Positions 37,544 to 47,423 of a stretch of DNA of 64,000 nt are shown one piece after another. The DNA is from Alteraurantiacibacter aestuarii (lineage in GTDB: Bacteria > Pseudomonadota > Alphaproteobacteria > Sphingomonadales > Sphingomonadaceae), in the NCBI RefSeq assembly GCF_009827405.1, contig NZ_WTYY01000003.1, positions 532,450 to 596,449 on the forward strand, in the 5' to 3' direction. Each line of letters begins with the position of its first letter. Position 1 is the stretch's first letter. Position numbers and translations under genes: made by a program. The notes beneath the pieces were generated by a model. It worked only from the letters and a program-made list of their open reading frames with translations, had not been told where the DNA came from and made no database searches.

Positions 37544-38899
37544 ATGGCCAGCATTCCGGCGGAGCAATCCGCGCTTATCCTGACACGCAGCAAGCCGCTG
37601 CGATTGCTGACGCTGCTGCTGTTCTATTTCACCCAGGGCTTCCCCATCGGCCTGTTCTTCTATGCCGTTCCCACATGGATGGCGGCCAATGGCGCGGGCA
37701 CGGGGGAAATCGGCGCGGTTGTGGCCACGGCGTCGCTGCCGTGGTCGCTCAAGCTGATCAACGGCTTCCTGATTGACCGCTATACCTTCCTGCCGATGGG
37801 GCGGCGGCGCGTGTGGATCATCGGCGCGCAGGCGCTGATCGTGCTGATTCTGCTGGCAGGCGCGGTCATTGCACCCGAACATTCCGATATCGCGATGCTA
37901 TCGGCCATTGGCTTTGTCGCCAATATGGCGGTCACCTTCCAGGACGTGGGGATAGACAGCCTTGCCGTCGATATCATGGAGGAGGATGAGCGGGCAAAGG
38001 CCGGCGGCATCATGTTCGGCGCGCAATTGCTGGGCATTGCCGCCACCACCGCTGGCGGCGGGGCGCTGCTGGCAGCTTCCGGCATATCCGCCTGCCTGAT
38101 GGTGGGCGCGGTCGTGCCGGGCGTGGTCATGCTTTATGGCATCATCATCCGCGAACGCAGCGGGGAGCGCCGCCTGCCGTGGACCCACGGGCAAAGCCAC
38201 AGGCGCAATCTGGATATCCAGGTAGAGGCATGGTGGCCGCTGCTGGTGAATGCGGTGAAGGCGATCATCGTCCCGCTCAGCCTGATGCTGATCCCGGTGC
38301 TGCTGTTCCGGTCCCTGCCGTGGGGCGGGTTTGAGAGCTTCCACCCGATCCTGTTCCAGGACGTGGGCGGCTGGAAGCTGACCGAATATACCAATTTCAC
38401 CTCCACCCTTGGGCTGGCCACCGGCGTTGTCGGGCTGGTGGTGGGCGGCTGGCTGATCGATGCGATTGGCGCGCAGCGATCCATGCTGATCGCGGTGATC
38501 ATCGGCATCGCCCTGCTGATCATCATGGGCGCGAGCCAATCCTTGTGGAGCGAGAGCTGGTTCCTGATGGGGTTTGCCGGCGCCATCGAATTTGTCGGCC
38601 TGTTCTATGCCATCGCCATGATCCCCATCTGCATGCGCATGTGCTCGCCCGCCGTCGCCGCCACGCAGTTCACCATCTATATGGCGGTCGGCAATTTCGG
38701 CAGGCCTCTGGGGGCCAGCCTTGCCGCGATGACGGCCGGGCAGGGCCATCCGCAATTGTTCTATTACACGCTGGCCGGAATCTGGACGCTGGTTGCCGTC
38801 GTGATCTACTTCGCGCGCTTTCCGGAAGAGAATGTGGCCGAGCATGAGGCGGCGCATGAACTGCCGCAGGCAGAAGGGATTGCGCCGATCCGGGATTAG
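37544..38899 (+). CDS. MFS transporter, AmpG/PAT-like
   Basis: 451 residues and about 12 membrane segments. The opening LLLFYFTQGFPIGLFFYAVPTWM and the DVGIDSLAVDIMEEDERAKA segment after helix 4 recall AmpG (muropeptide permease) and PAT transporters rather than sugar MFS. Substrate uncertain. Own start with GGGGG upstream; 51 bp after the NAT gene. Confidence 0.68.
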   Translation: MASIPAEQSALILTRSKPLRLLTLLLFYFTQGFPIGLFFYAVPTWMAANGAGTGEIGAVVATASLPWSLKLINGFLIDRYTFLPMGRRRVWIIGAQALIVLILLAGAVIAPEHSDIAMLSAIGFVANMAVTFQDVGIDSLAVDIMEEDERAKAGGIMFGAQLLGIAATTAGGGALLAASGISACLMVGAVVPGVVMLYGIIIRERSGERRLPWTHGQSHRRNLDIQVEAWWPLLVNAVKAIIVPLSLMLIPVLLFRSLPWGGFESFHPILFQDVGGWKLTEYTNFTSTLGLATGVVGLVVGGWLIDAIGAQRSMLIAVIIGIALLIIMGASQSLWSESWFLMGFAGAIEFVGLFYAIAMIPICMRMCSPAVAATQFTIYMAVGNFGRPLGASLAAMTAGQGHPQLFYYTLAGIWTLVAVVIYFARFPEENVAEHEAAHELPQAEGIAPIRD

Positions 38900-38938
38900 G
38901 GCACTGGAAATGCGCTGGCGGCCTGCCATCTTGTAACG

Positions 38939-41389
38939 ATGGTGGAGATTGCGGCGCAGGTCCCTGAAGAAATTGCCGACTGGTTCGCCGGGCGCGGCTG
39001 GCGGGTCCGCCAGCATCAGGCCGATATGCTGGCCGCATCGCAGGCCGGCAAGCATGCCATGCTGGTGGCCGATACCGGCGCCGGCAAGACGCTTGCTGGC
39101 TTCCTGCCCACGCTGGCGGCGTTCTGCCCATCGGTGCTGAATGGCGCGGCGCCGCCCGATGGCCTGCACACGCTCTATGTCTCGCCGCTCAAGGCGCTGG
39201 CGCATGATGTGCAGCGCAATCTGCTCACCCCGGTGGCCGATATGGGGCTGGATATCAGGATAGAGACGCGCAGCGGGGATACGCCATCGGACCGCAAGCG
39301 CCGCCAGCGCTCCCGCCCGCCTCAGATCCTCTTGACCACTCCTGAGAGCCTCTCTCTGCTTCTCAGCTTCCCTGAGAGTTTTGCGTTGTTTGCCGGGCTG
39401 AAGCGGGTGGTGGTGGACGAAATCCACGCCTTCGCCACGCAGAAACGCGGGGATCTGCTGGCGCTCGCACTGTCGCGCTTACAGGCGATTGCGCCCGATA
39501 TGCAGCGCGTGGGACTTTCCGCCACCGTTGCCGATCCGGAGGCCTTTCGCGAATGGCTGGCGCCGTGGGGCGATGTGGATTCGGTCGCGCTGGTGGCGGG
39601 TGAGCGGGGCGCTGCGGCACAGGTGGAAATCCTTCTGCCAGAAGAGGAGCGCGTGCCCTGGGGCGGGCATGCGGCGATCTGGGCCATTCCCCAATTGTAC
39701 CGCCGCGTGTGCGAATGTCGTACCACTCTGATCTTCACCAACACGCGGTTTCTGGCCGAATATATCTTCCAGAAACTGTGGGAGGCGAATGAGCAGAACC
39801 TGCCCATCGGCATCCACCACGGCTCGCTATCCACCGAGGCGCGGCGCAAGGTGGAAGCGGCTATGGCGCGCGGGGAATTGCGCGCGCTGGTGTGTACCGC
39901 CAGCCTCGACCTGGGGGTCGACTGGGGTGACATAGATCTGGTGGTGCAAATGGGCGCGCCCAAGGGATCATCGCGTCTGCTCCAGCGGATCGGGCGTGCC
40001 AATCACAGGCTCGATCAGGCCAGCCGCGCGCTATTGGTGCCGGGCAACCGCTTTGAATTTCTCGAGGCGTGGGCGGCCAAGGACGCGGTGGATGAAGGCC
40101 AGCGCGACGGCGAGGATTTCCGCCCTGGCAGCCTTGATGTGCTGGCGCAGCACGTGATGGCCTGCGCCTGTGCCGCGCCATTCGATGAACAGCAATTGCT
40201 GGCGGACGTGCGCGCCTGTCTGTCCTATTCCTGGGTGGATCAAAGCGTGTGGGAGCGGGTGCTCAGCTTCATCGCTACCGGCGGATATGCCCTGCGCGCC
40301 TATGACAAGTTCAAGCGGATCACGCGCGACGGGCACGGCGTGTGGCGGCTGACTCACCCAGACCAGGCGCAGCGCCACCGGATGAACGCGGGCATCATCG
40401 TCGATAGTGAAATGCTCAGCGTGCGCTTTCGCAATGGCCGGTCGCTAGGCAAGGTGGAGGAGCGCTTTGCCGCATCGCTCACGCCGGGGGACACCTTCCA
40501 GTTTGCCGGGCTCAACCTTGAGGTCGAGCAGCTGCGGGACATGGAGCTGGTGGTGCGGGCCTGCAGGAAGGCGGCGATGATCCCGTCCTATGGCGGTCTG
40601 CGCCTGCCGCTCACCACCCATCTGGCCAGCCGCGTTCGCGCCTTGCTGGTGGACCGGGCGGGCTGGGCACGTTTCCCCGACGATGTGCGCGAATGGCTGG
40701 AGGTACAGGACTGGCGATCGCAGCTTCCCGGACCGGACAATCTGCTGGTGGAAAGCTTCCCGCACGGGGGCCGTGAATACAGCGTCTATTACACCTTCAC
40801 CGGGTGGAATGCGAACCAGTCGCTGGGCATGCTGGTCACCAAGCGGATGGAGGACATGGGGCTGATGCCAGGTGGCTTCGTGGCCAATGACTACTCGCTG
40901 GCGGTGTGGGGCCTGAAGCCGGTGGAGGACCCTGCTGCACTGCTTTCACCCACGATCCTGCAGGAGGAATTCATCGACTGGGTGCAGGATTCCTACCTGC
41001 TGCGGCGCGCGTTTCGCGAAGTGGCGGTGATTGCGGGACTGGTGGAGCGGCAGCATCCCGGCAAGCGCAAGACCGGCCGCCAGGTCACCTTCTCGACCGA
41101 TCTGATCTATGACGTATTGCGCAAATATGAGCCCGGCCATGTGCTGATCGAAGCGGCCTGGGCCGATGCCCGATCACGCATGACCGACATAGAGCGGCTG
41201 GGCGATCTGCTGGACCATGCGGCAGAGCGGCTTGAGCATGTGCAGCTTGAGCGTGTCAGCCCGCTGGCCGTTCCGGTGATGGTGATGATCGGCCGCGAAG
41301 CCGTTCCGCAAGGGGCAGCGGACGATGAACTGCTGCTGGAGGCCGAGGCATTGGCCAGCGCGGCGATGGAACGGGATATGCCGCTTTAA
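38939..41389 (+). CDS. Lhr-type DEXH helicase (ligase-associated DNA damage response class)
   Basis: 816 residues. Superfamily-2 helicase with Walker A DTGAGKT, DEIH Walker B (VVDEIHAFA), motif III LSATV, and motif VI QRIGRANHR; a long C-terminal Lhr-like region follows. Matches the helicase (TIGR04121) that in many proteobacteria is encoded with an ATP-dependent ligase LigC, an exonuclease and the PdeM phosphoesterase. None of these partners is beside it. Its stop overlaps the convergent exbD scrap. Acts on nucleic acid in the cytoplasm. Confidence 0.88.
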   Translation: MVEIAAQVPEEIADWFAGRGWRVRQHQADMLAASQAGKHAMLVADTGAGKTLAGFLPTLAAFCPSVLNGAAPPDGLHTLYVSPLKALAHDVQRNLLTPVADMGLDIRIETRSGDTPSDRKRRQRSRPPQILLTTPESLSLLLSFPESFALFAGLKRVVVDEIHAFATQKRGDLLALALSRLQAIAPDMQRVGLSATVADPEAFREWLAPWGDVDSVALVAGERGAAAQVEILLPEEERVPWGGHAAIWAIPQLYRRVCECRTTLIFTNTRFLAEYIFQKLWEANEQNLPIGIHHGSLSTEARRKVEAAMARGELRALVCTASLDLGVDWGDIDLVVQMGAPKGSSRLLQRIGRANHRLDQASRALLVPGNRFEFLEAWAAKDAVDEGQRDGEDFRPGSLDVLAQHVMACACAAPFDEQQLLADVRACLSYSWVDQSVWERVLSFIATGGYALRAYDKFKRITRDGHGVWRLTHPDQAQRHRMNAGIIVDSEMLSVRFRNGRSLGKVEERFAASLTPGDTFQFAGLNLEVEQLRDMELVVRACRKAAMIPSYGGLRLPLTTHLASRVRALLVDRAGWARFPDDVREWLEVQDWRSQLPGPDNLLVESFPHGGREYSVYYTFTGWNANQSLGMLVTKRMEDMGLMPGGFVANDYSLAVWGLKPVEDPAALLSPTILQEEFIDWVQDSYLLRRAFREVAVIAGLVERQHPGKRKTGRQVTFSTDLIYDVLRKYEPGHVLIEAAWADARSRMTDIERLGDLLDHAAERLEHVQLERVSPLAVPVMVMIGREAVPQGAADDELLLEAEALASAAMERDMPL

Positions 41390-41520
41390 TCCCGTCCGAA
41401 GCTGCGAAACTGCTCATTGCCGATAAAGGCGAATTTCCTCAGGCCAGCGCCGCCCACCATCGCGATGATCTGCACCGATATGTCATAGCTGGCCTGCGGG
41501 TCTGGCTGGCACCGGGCCGG
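41386..41520 (-). pseudogene. C-terminal remnant of a third exbD gene
   Basis: Translating the minus strand gives 44 codons reading RCQPDPQASYDISV, then GGAGLRKFAFIGNEQFRSFG and RD-stop. It aligns without gaps to the end of the neighbouring intact ExbD (ASYELSAR ... KFGFVGNEKYRSFGK). No upstream exbD N-terminus or membrane segment exists: the frame passes straight into the terminator of the intact operon. This is decayed DNA, not a gene. Its stop (41386-41388) overlaps the helicase stop. Confidence 0.88.
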
Positions 41521-41552
41521 CTGACGACCACCGTATGGATTGCGGGCAAAGA

Positions 41553-41580
41553 AAAAGGGGCGGGAAAACCCGCCCCTTGA
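41553..41580 (-). terminator. Terminator of the tonB-exbBD operon
   Basis: On the minus strand AGGGGCGGG-TTTT-CCCGCCCCT followed by TTTTC. It lies 23 bp after the stop of the last intact exbD and separates it from the exbD remnant. Confidence 0.85.
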
Positions 41581-41602
41581 TCTGTTTCACTGGCTTGGGC
41601 CG

Positions 41603-42037
41603 TTACTTGCCGAAGCTGCGATATTTTTCGTTTCCGACGAAGCCGAACTTGGTGACGCCAGAACCCTTGATGATGTTCAGCACGCGTGCCGAAAGTTCGT
41701 AGCTGGCGTTTGCTTCCGGCTCGAACTGCAGTTCCGGCTCAACCTGAAAGTTGAGCGTTTCCTGCAGATTGCGAACCAGTTCGTTCGAATTGATCGGTGT
41801 TGCGTTCCACAGAATCTCACCACCGGGGGTGAGAACGATCTTGTTCGTGACCGGATCGATCATGTCCTCTGGCGGAGGATTCGGATCCGGCGAGGGAAGA
41901 TCGATGTTGATCGCGTGGGTCGCAACCGGGATCGTGATGATGAACATGATGAGGAGAACGAGCATGACGTCGATCAACGGCGTCGTGTTCATTTCCATCA
42001 TCGGCTCGCCATCGTCGCTTCCGCCTGACATTGCCAT
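41603..42037 (-). CDS. exbD: ExbD biopolymer transport protein (second copy)
   Basis: 144 residues: short cytoplasmic tail with MNTTPLIDVMLVLLIMFIITIP (Asp in the membrane helix, proton path), one membrane segment, and a periplasmic domain ending KFGFVGNEKYRSFGK. Works with ExbB and TonB to energise outer-membrane receptors. Last intact gene of the tonB-exbB-exbD-exbD operon; 45 bp after exbD1. Confidence 0.93.
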   Translation of the reverse strand: MAMSGGSDDGEPMMEMNTTPLIDVMLVLLIMFIITIPVATHAINIDLPSPDPNPPPEDMIDPVTNKIVLTPGGEILWNATPINSNELVRNLQETLNFQVEPELQFEPEANASYELSARVLNIIKGSGVTKFGFVGNEKYRSFGK

Positions 42038-42082
42038 GAGTGTTTACTCCTCGTGTTCTATCTAATCCGGGATCGACGGCGA

Positions 42083-42622
<540 letters not shown>

Positions 42623-42701
42623 GTTTCTCGTCCTATCTCAAATTAAGCTGCAAGGGGCAGGCGGGCGCTGGTTTGCGCCCGCCCCCATTTGAGTATCAGC
42701 T

Positions 42702-43472
42702 TCAGGCCTTCGGTGCGCCAGCCGGCTTTGCAGCGGCAGGAGCTGCCTTTGCAGCCGGAGCAGCCGCCATCGCAGGCTTCACAGTGCCATTCGAAGAAAT
42801 GTTGGCCAGCAGTTCGGTCGAGAAACCGGAGAGCATCGCAGCGATCTTCTTGTTGCGGCTCTGCAGGAAGTTGTAGGCGAACACGGCAGGCACAGCCACG
42901 AGCAGACCGATGGCGGTCATGATCAGGGCTTCACCAACCGGACCGGCAACCTTGTCGATCGATGCCGAACCGGCGATGCCGATGTTGATCAGAGCGCGGT
43001 AGATACCGATAACCGTACCCAGCAGACCAACGAACGGTGCGGTTGCACCCGTGGTTGCCAAGAAGGGAAGGCCGCCGGCAAGCTTGCCGTTGATGGCGGA
43101 CTCGGAACGAGCCAGCGATCCGTGCAGCCAGTCATGCGATTCCAGATTGTCGGTCATCTTTGCACTCTGCGCCTGAGCGGCGTGTGCATCGTCAACCAGC
43201 TGGCGCCATGCGCTGTTCTTGTCGAACTTGGTGGCGCCTTCGGTCAGCGTGCTTGCACGCCAGAATGCAGGACGGCCAGCGCGGTACTGCTTCATCACCT
43301 TATTCTGCTCGAGCCACTTGGTGATCAGGATGTAGAACGAACCAACCGACTGGATGACAAGAACGGTAAGAATGGACCAGGCGACGGGGCCGCCCTGTTC
43401 CATCGCTTCCATGAAGCCGAACTGGTTCTGCGGGGCCTCTGCAGCACCAGCTGCCAGGAGTTCAATAAGCAT
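42702..43472 (-). CDS. exbB: ExbB/TolQ/MotA-family proton channel protein
   Basis: 256 residues with three membrane segments and the family motif GLLGTVIGIYRALINIG ... GPVGEALIMTAIGLLVAVPAVFAYN. Ends in an Ala/Pro-rich tail. Forms the stator pentamer around ExbD dimers. Between tonB and exbD1 (39 and 79 bp gaps). Confidence 0.94.
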   Translation of the reverse strand: MLIELLAAGAAEAPQNQFGFMEAMEQGGPVAWSILTVLVIQSVGSFYILITKWLEQNKVMKQYRAGRPAFWRASTLTEGATKFDKNSAWRQLVDDAHAAQAQSAKMTDNLESHDWLHGSLARSESAINGKLAGGLPFLATTGATAPFVGLLGTVIGIYRALINIGIAGSASIDKVAGPVGEALIMTAIGLLVAVPAVFAYNFLQSRNKKIAAMLSGFSTELLANISSNGTVKPAMAAAPAAKAAPAAAKPAGAPKA

Positions 43473-43511
43473 GCGAAAGTCCTCTCTTGAGAATAACTGA
43501 AATTCTGAAAA

Positions 43512-44177
43512 TTAGCTGAGACGGTAAACGATGGTGAGTGAATCGCGACCGGAGGTCGGATTGCCACTGGCATCGAGCGCCGGCTCGTAACGCGCGTAAC
43601 GTTCCATGCCCTCGCAGGCGGCTTCATCGAGGATCGATTCACCACTTGAGGAAGTCACGGAGCAAGACTGCACGCGGCCATCGGGTCCGATCGTCACACT
43701 CACACCCACGTTGCCTTCAATCTCACGGCGTACGGCGCGCGAGGGATAGGCTTCCTGGATACGTGAAGACCAGCGATTGAAATTGTCGCGCTGCGCAGCC
43801 CGGGCCTGCGAAGGCGCCGGAGGCGGCGGGGGCGCAACCACTGGTGCGGGCGGCGGAACCGTCCGAATCACAGGTGCAGGAGGCGGAATATTCGTTTGCG
43901 TCCGGATTGGCGGAGGCGCGACCGACACGTTGATCGGTGGCGCCGGCGCAACCGGCGGCGGCGGCGAAACATCTTGTTCCGGCGGCGGCGGCGGTGGTTC
44001 CTCCGGCTCTGGTTCAGGCTCCTCAATATCCACGGTGGTCACGCGCTGAACAACTTCCTTCATCGCCGAAATGGCGAGTCCGCTTATCAGTCCGTAACCG
44101 ATCACTACGTGGATCAGGGCAACGATGATAATCGATACAACTCGACTACCGCTCATCTCTTGGTCAGCGTAAGCCAT
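43512..44177 (-). CDS. tonB: TonB energy-transducing protein (operon copy)
   Basis: 221 residues: membrane helix SIIIVALIHVVIGYGLISGL, a Glu-Pro then Pro-rich spacer (~50-125), and the C-terminal domain with YPSRAVRREIEGNVGVSVTIG. Heads the tonB-exbB-exbD-exbD operon that would energise the TBDRs of this genome. Inverted repeats lie upstream. Sequence differs widely from the TonB at 7.3 kb. Confidence 0.93.
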   Translation of the reverse strand: MAYADQEMSGSRVVSIIIVALIHVVIGYGLISGLAISAMKEVVQRVTTVDIEEPEPEPEEPPPPPPEQDVSPPPPVAPAPPINVSVAPPPIRTQTNIPPPAPVIRTVPPPAPVVAPPPPPAPSQARAAQRDNFNRWSSRIQEAYPSRAVRREIEGNVGVSVTIGPDGRVQSCSVTSSSGESILDEAACEGMERYARYEPALDASGNPTSGRDSLTIVYRLS

Positions 44178-44502
44178 CCAGTCCCATCACTCCATTTTCA
44201 TCCACCAGGGCAAGCCCGGCCATAACAGCATAAAACAGGCCCAACCCTGTTTGCCGCATCGAAGATTTTCCGTCCCGATTTATCGGGAGCGGATATTGGA
44301 AAGACTATCCCAAGCCCTTCCAGACGCCAGACCCCCGCTATTATTTTGTCGGTAGGTCCGTTCCCGGCGGGTCTTAACGGCACACTTCCGCATGGGCAAA
44401 CGCTTTATCGGTTAAGCACTGATTCACCGGATAAACGCAGGCTAAACCATGTATCTGGCGATCAAATGTGCCATTTCCGATTCTCCGTTTCAGGAGCTTG
44501 CG
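44178..44502. other. Divergent intergenic region with two inverted repeats
   Basis: 325 bp between tonB (minus) and the hypothetical secreted gene (plus). No supported gene. It holds two perfect dyads: AAACAGG/CCTGTTT (44233-44239 and 44246-44252, six-base gap) and TCCCGAT-TT-ATCGGGA (44273-44288). Neither is followed by a T run, so they look like operators rather than terminators. No Fur-box match is visible here, unlike the tonB at 7.3 kb. Confidence 0.55.
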
Positions 44503-45372
44503 ATGCCGATTTTGTACCGATTCCCCAATTTGGCGAATCTTTCGACTGCCCTTTTTGCTTCCCTTATGGCCTTGATGCCACTGGCAAATCCGGCACAGGC
44601 GCAGGTCGTTGCAGGTCCGGCTGCGCCAATTGAGCCAAGCTATGTGGAACTGGTGGAACTGGCGCTGGCGGCGGATATCGTGGCGCGTGTGCAAATCGAT
44701 GATCAGGCAACATTGAGAGCCGAACGCGCGCCAGATGTCGCTCCCGGCAAAGTTCGCATCTATGCTGAATCGATAACTCAGGCCCTGTTGGGCGGGCGCA
44801 TTGCAATTGGCGAATCGCTTGCCTTTCTGGTCGATCTGCCGGCTGATGCCAGGGGCCGGGCGCCCAAGCTCAAGAAACAGGTGTTCCTGATATTTGCCCG
44901 CTCGGTGGAGGGGCGGCCGGGACAGGTCTATCTTGCCGGACAGGGCGCCATGCAGCCTGCCACGCCTGCGCTGGAACAGCGCGTGCGCCAGGTGCTGACC
45001 CAGCTGGCGGAGAGTGCTCGCCCGCCCGTGATCACCGGCGTGCGCGAGGCCATGTCCGTGCCCGGCAATCTGGTGGGGGAATCGGAAACGCAGATATTCC
45101 TTGAGACGCGCAGCGGCGATCCGGTGTCGCTTTCGGTAATCCGCCGTCCCGGCATGACGGCCCAATGGGGTGTTTCGTGGACCGACATTGTCGATCAGGC
45201 AGCGCGCCCGCCGCAGGCGCAGACGCTGGAATGGTATGCGCTGGCCTGTTTCCTGCCGGCAGACCTGCCCGAAGACGCGTTCATCCAGCGCGACCGCGAA
45301 TCACGCGATCGGGCACGTGAGGATTATCGCATGGTGCTGGGCCAGCTCGGTCCCTGCGTGCGCAATAACTGA
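44503..45372 (+). CDS. Secreted protein of unknown function
   Basis: 289 residues with a signal peptide ending in ANPAQAQ (cleavage ~residue 31). CAGGAG stands eight bases before the ATG at 44503, preferring it to a longer frame from 44449. The mature part shows a mixed alpha/beta domain with two cysteines near the C-terminus (ACFLP and GPCVRNN). No motif that I recognise; probably a lineage-specific periplasmic protein. Confidence 0.7.
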   Translation: MPILYRFPNLANLSTALFASLMALMPLANPAQAQVVAGPAAPIEPSYVELVELALAADIVARVQIDDQATLRAERAPDVAPGKVRIYAESITQALLGGRIAIGESLAFLVDLPADARGRAPKLKKQVFLIFARSVEGRPGQVYLAGQGAMQPATPALEQRVRQVLTQLAESARPPVITGVREAMSVPGNLVGESETQIFLETRSGDPVSLSVIRRPGMTAQWGVSWTDIVDQAARPPQAQTLEWYALACFLPADLPEDAFIQRDRESRDRAREDYRMVLGQLGPCVRNN

Positions 45373-45474
45373 AGCTGGCGCGCGCATCCCCCTAGCCAAG
45401 CGCAATCGCGCGCTTTAACGCGGCGCGCCTGAGATCAGGCTCATTGCAGTACACGCACTCTTCCGGGGGAATTT

Positions 45475-46779
45475 ATGACAGCACCTCTTCGCATCGCTCT
45501 GGCGGGCCTTGGCACGGTTGGGGCGGGCGTTATCCGCCTGCTGGAAGCCAATGGCGACATTATCGCCGCGCGTGCAGGCCGCGCCTTGCAGGTGGTGGCC
45601 GTGTGCGCCCGTGATCGCACCAAGGATCGCGGGATCGATCTGTCACCCTATGCCTGGGAAGATGACATGACCGCGCTGGCCGCGCGCGACGACGTGGACG
45701 CGGTGGTCGAACTGGTCGGCGGGTCTGATGGCCCGGCGCTGGCGCTGGCCCGCAATGCGCTCAACAGCGGCAAGCAGGTGGTCACCGCCAACAAGGCGAT
45801 GATCGCCCATCACGGCATGGAACTGGCCGCATTGGCCGAGGGCAAGGGCGTGGCGCTGAAATATGAAGCAGCCGTGGCCGGCGGCATTCCGGTGATCAAG
45901 GGGCTGGGCGAAGGTGCCGCGGCCAACCGGATCGACGGAATTTACGGCATCCTCAACGGCACCTGCAATTACATCCTCTCCCAGATGGAGAGCACCGGCG
46001 CCGATTTTGGCGATGTGCTGAAGGACGCGCAAGACCTTGGCTATGCCGAGGCCGATCCCGCCTTTGACATTGAAGGCGTGGACGCCGCGCACAAGCTGGC
46101 CATCCTGGCCGCGCTGGCGTTCGGCACGCAGCTGGATTTTGCCGCAGTCGACATTTCCGGCATCACCAAGATCCGCGCCGCCGATATCGCCCAGGCCGAT
46201 GCGCTGGGTTATGTGATTCGCCTGATCGGTGTGGCCGACTGCGAGGACAAGGGCGGCGAGCGCTTCCTGTTCCAGCGCGTGCAGCCCTATCTCGTCTCCA
46301 AGCAGCATCCGCTCGCCTCTGTCGACGGGCCGACCAACGCGGTGGTGGCCGAATGCAACTTCGCCGGCCGCCTGCTGTTCGAAGGTGCCGGTGCGGGCGA
46401 TGGCCCCACAGCCAGCGCCGTGGTTGCAGACCTGATCGATATCGCCCGCGACCGCGTCGCCCCGCCGTTCTCCCTGCCGGTATCGGCCCTGCAAAGCGCC
46501 GCGCCGGCCGATCCGGGCCACCGGGTCAGCCGCGCCTATATGCGCTTCGTGGTGGCAGATCGCCCCGGCGTTCTGGCAGAGATCACCGCTGCCATGCGCG
46601 ATGCGGGTGTTTCCATCGAAAGCATGATCCAGCACGGCCATCCCGAGGAGGGCGGCGATGTGCTGGTGGCAATCGTCAGCCATGAAGGGCCTGAAAGCGC
46701 GGTGAGCGCTGCCCTGGACCTGCTTGACGGATCGCCCAGCCTGTCTGAACCGCCGCTGGTGATGCGCCTGCTGGGCTAG
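45475..46779 (+). CDS. hom: Homoserine dehydrogenase
   Basis: 434 residues. NAD(P)-binding GLGTVGAGV at the N-terminus, catalytic-domain motifs GTCNYIL and EADPAFDIEGVDAAHKLAILA, and a C-terminal ACT domain (VVADRPGVLAEITAAMRDAGVSIES) for threonine feedback. Reduces aspartate semialdehyde to homoserine in the threonine/methionine pathway. Monofunctional: there is no aspartokinase part. Confidence 0.96.
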   Translation: MTAPLRIALAGLGTVGAGVIRLLEANGDIIAARAGRALQVVAVCARDRTKDRGIDLSPYAWEDDMTALAARDDVDAVVELVGGSDGPALALARNALNSGKQVVTANKAMIAHHGMELAALAEGKGVALKYEAAVAGGIPVIKGLGEGAAANRIDGIYGILNGTCNYILSQMESTGADFGDVLKDAQDLGYAEADPAFDIEGVDAAHKLAILAALAFGTQLDFAAVDISGITKIRAADIAQADALGYVIRLIGVADCEDKGGERFLFQRVQPYLVSKQHPLASVDGPTNAVVAECNFAGRLLFEGAGAGDGPTASAVVADLIDIARDRVAPPFSLPVSALQSAAPADPGHRVSRAYMRFVVADRPGVLAEITAAMRDAGVSIESMIQHGHPEEGGDVLVAIVSHEGPESAVSAALDLLDGSPSLSEPPLVMRLLG

Positions 46780-46816
46780 GTCGCGGGCCTTTATGGGGCC
46801 AGCTCAGGGCCTGCGT

Positions 46817-47368
46817 TCAAGGTCCATAGACATCATCCTCCAGCCCGGCCTTGGTCTGGGCACCGGTATCAACCGGCTCCGGCACCGGCTGAGCGGCGCG
46901 CGTGGCAGCGGCGATGTCGTCGGCGTCGGTCGGCCCGCCATACAGCCGCGCCGCTTCCGATCCGGCTGGCGTTTCCGGCAGGGCATCGAAATCGGTCACC
47001 ACGGCAGGCGGCGGAACCCTGCCCAGCTTGCCGACGCACAAGGTGTAGGCACTGCAAGGCATCAGCATTCCGCCCGGGTCCTGCGCCCGCGGAGCGCCGC
47101 TGCCGGTCACTTCGACATCCGCCCGTGGAGGGCGTTCGAACGTGTAGCGTTCCGGATCGGCGACATCGCGGCAGACCACGATGACATCGGGATCTTCCGC
47201 CTGAGCATCGGCACAATCGTCGGTATCTTCCGGTTCGACAGACCAGTATTCGCGCGAATTCTCGATCGCCTGCTCCGCGGTCAGGACCTCCGCCTCCTGC
47301 CCGCGCGCCGCCGCGCTCAAGGAAGTGGCCAGTCCTGCAAGCAATATCCGTCCTGCCACGCTCGACAT
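46817..47368 (-). CDS. Secreted hypothetical protein with VIVVC motif
   Basis: 183 residues with a signal peptide (ARGQE) and a short EDPDVIVVCRD motif. I recall similar D-x-[VI]-V-C-x-[RD] motifs in small secreted proteins of sphingomonads, function unknown. Four cysteines in the mature part (DDCADA, VVCRD, MPCSAYTLCVG) could form disulfides. Convergent with hom and divergent from glpX. Confidence 0.62.
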   Translation of the reverse strand: MSSVAGRILLAGLATSLSAAARGQEAEVLTAEQAIENSREYWSVEPEDTDDCADAQAEDPDVIVVCRDVADPERYTFERPPRADVEVTGSGAPRAQDPGGMLMPCSAYTLCVGKLGRVPPPAVVTDFDALPETPAGSEAARLYGGPTDADDIAAATRAAQPVPEPVDTGAQTKAGLEDDVYGP

Positions 47369-47423
47369 CGCGCACCCCCCAGCCTAACGGATGCGCAACA
47401 TCGGTTTCGAGGGTGAATTGCGT

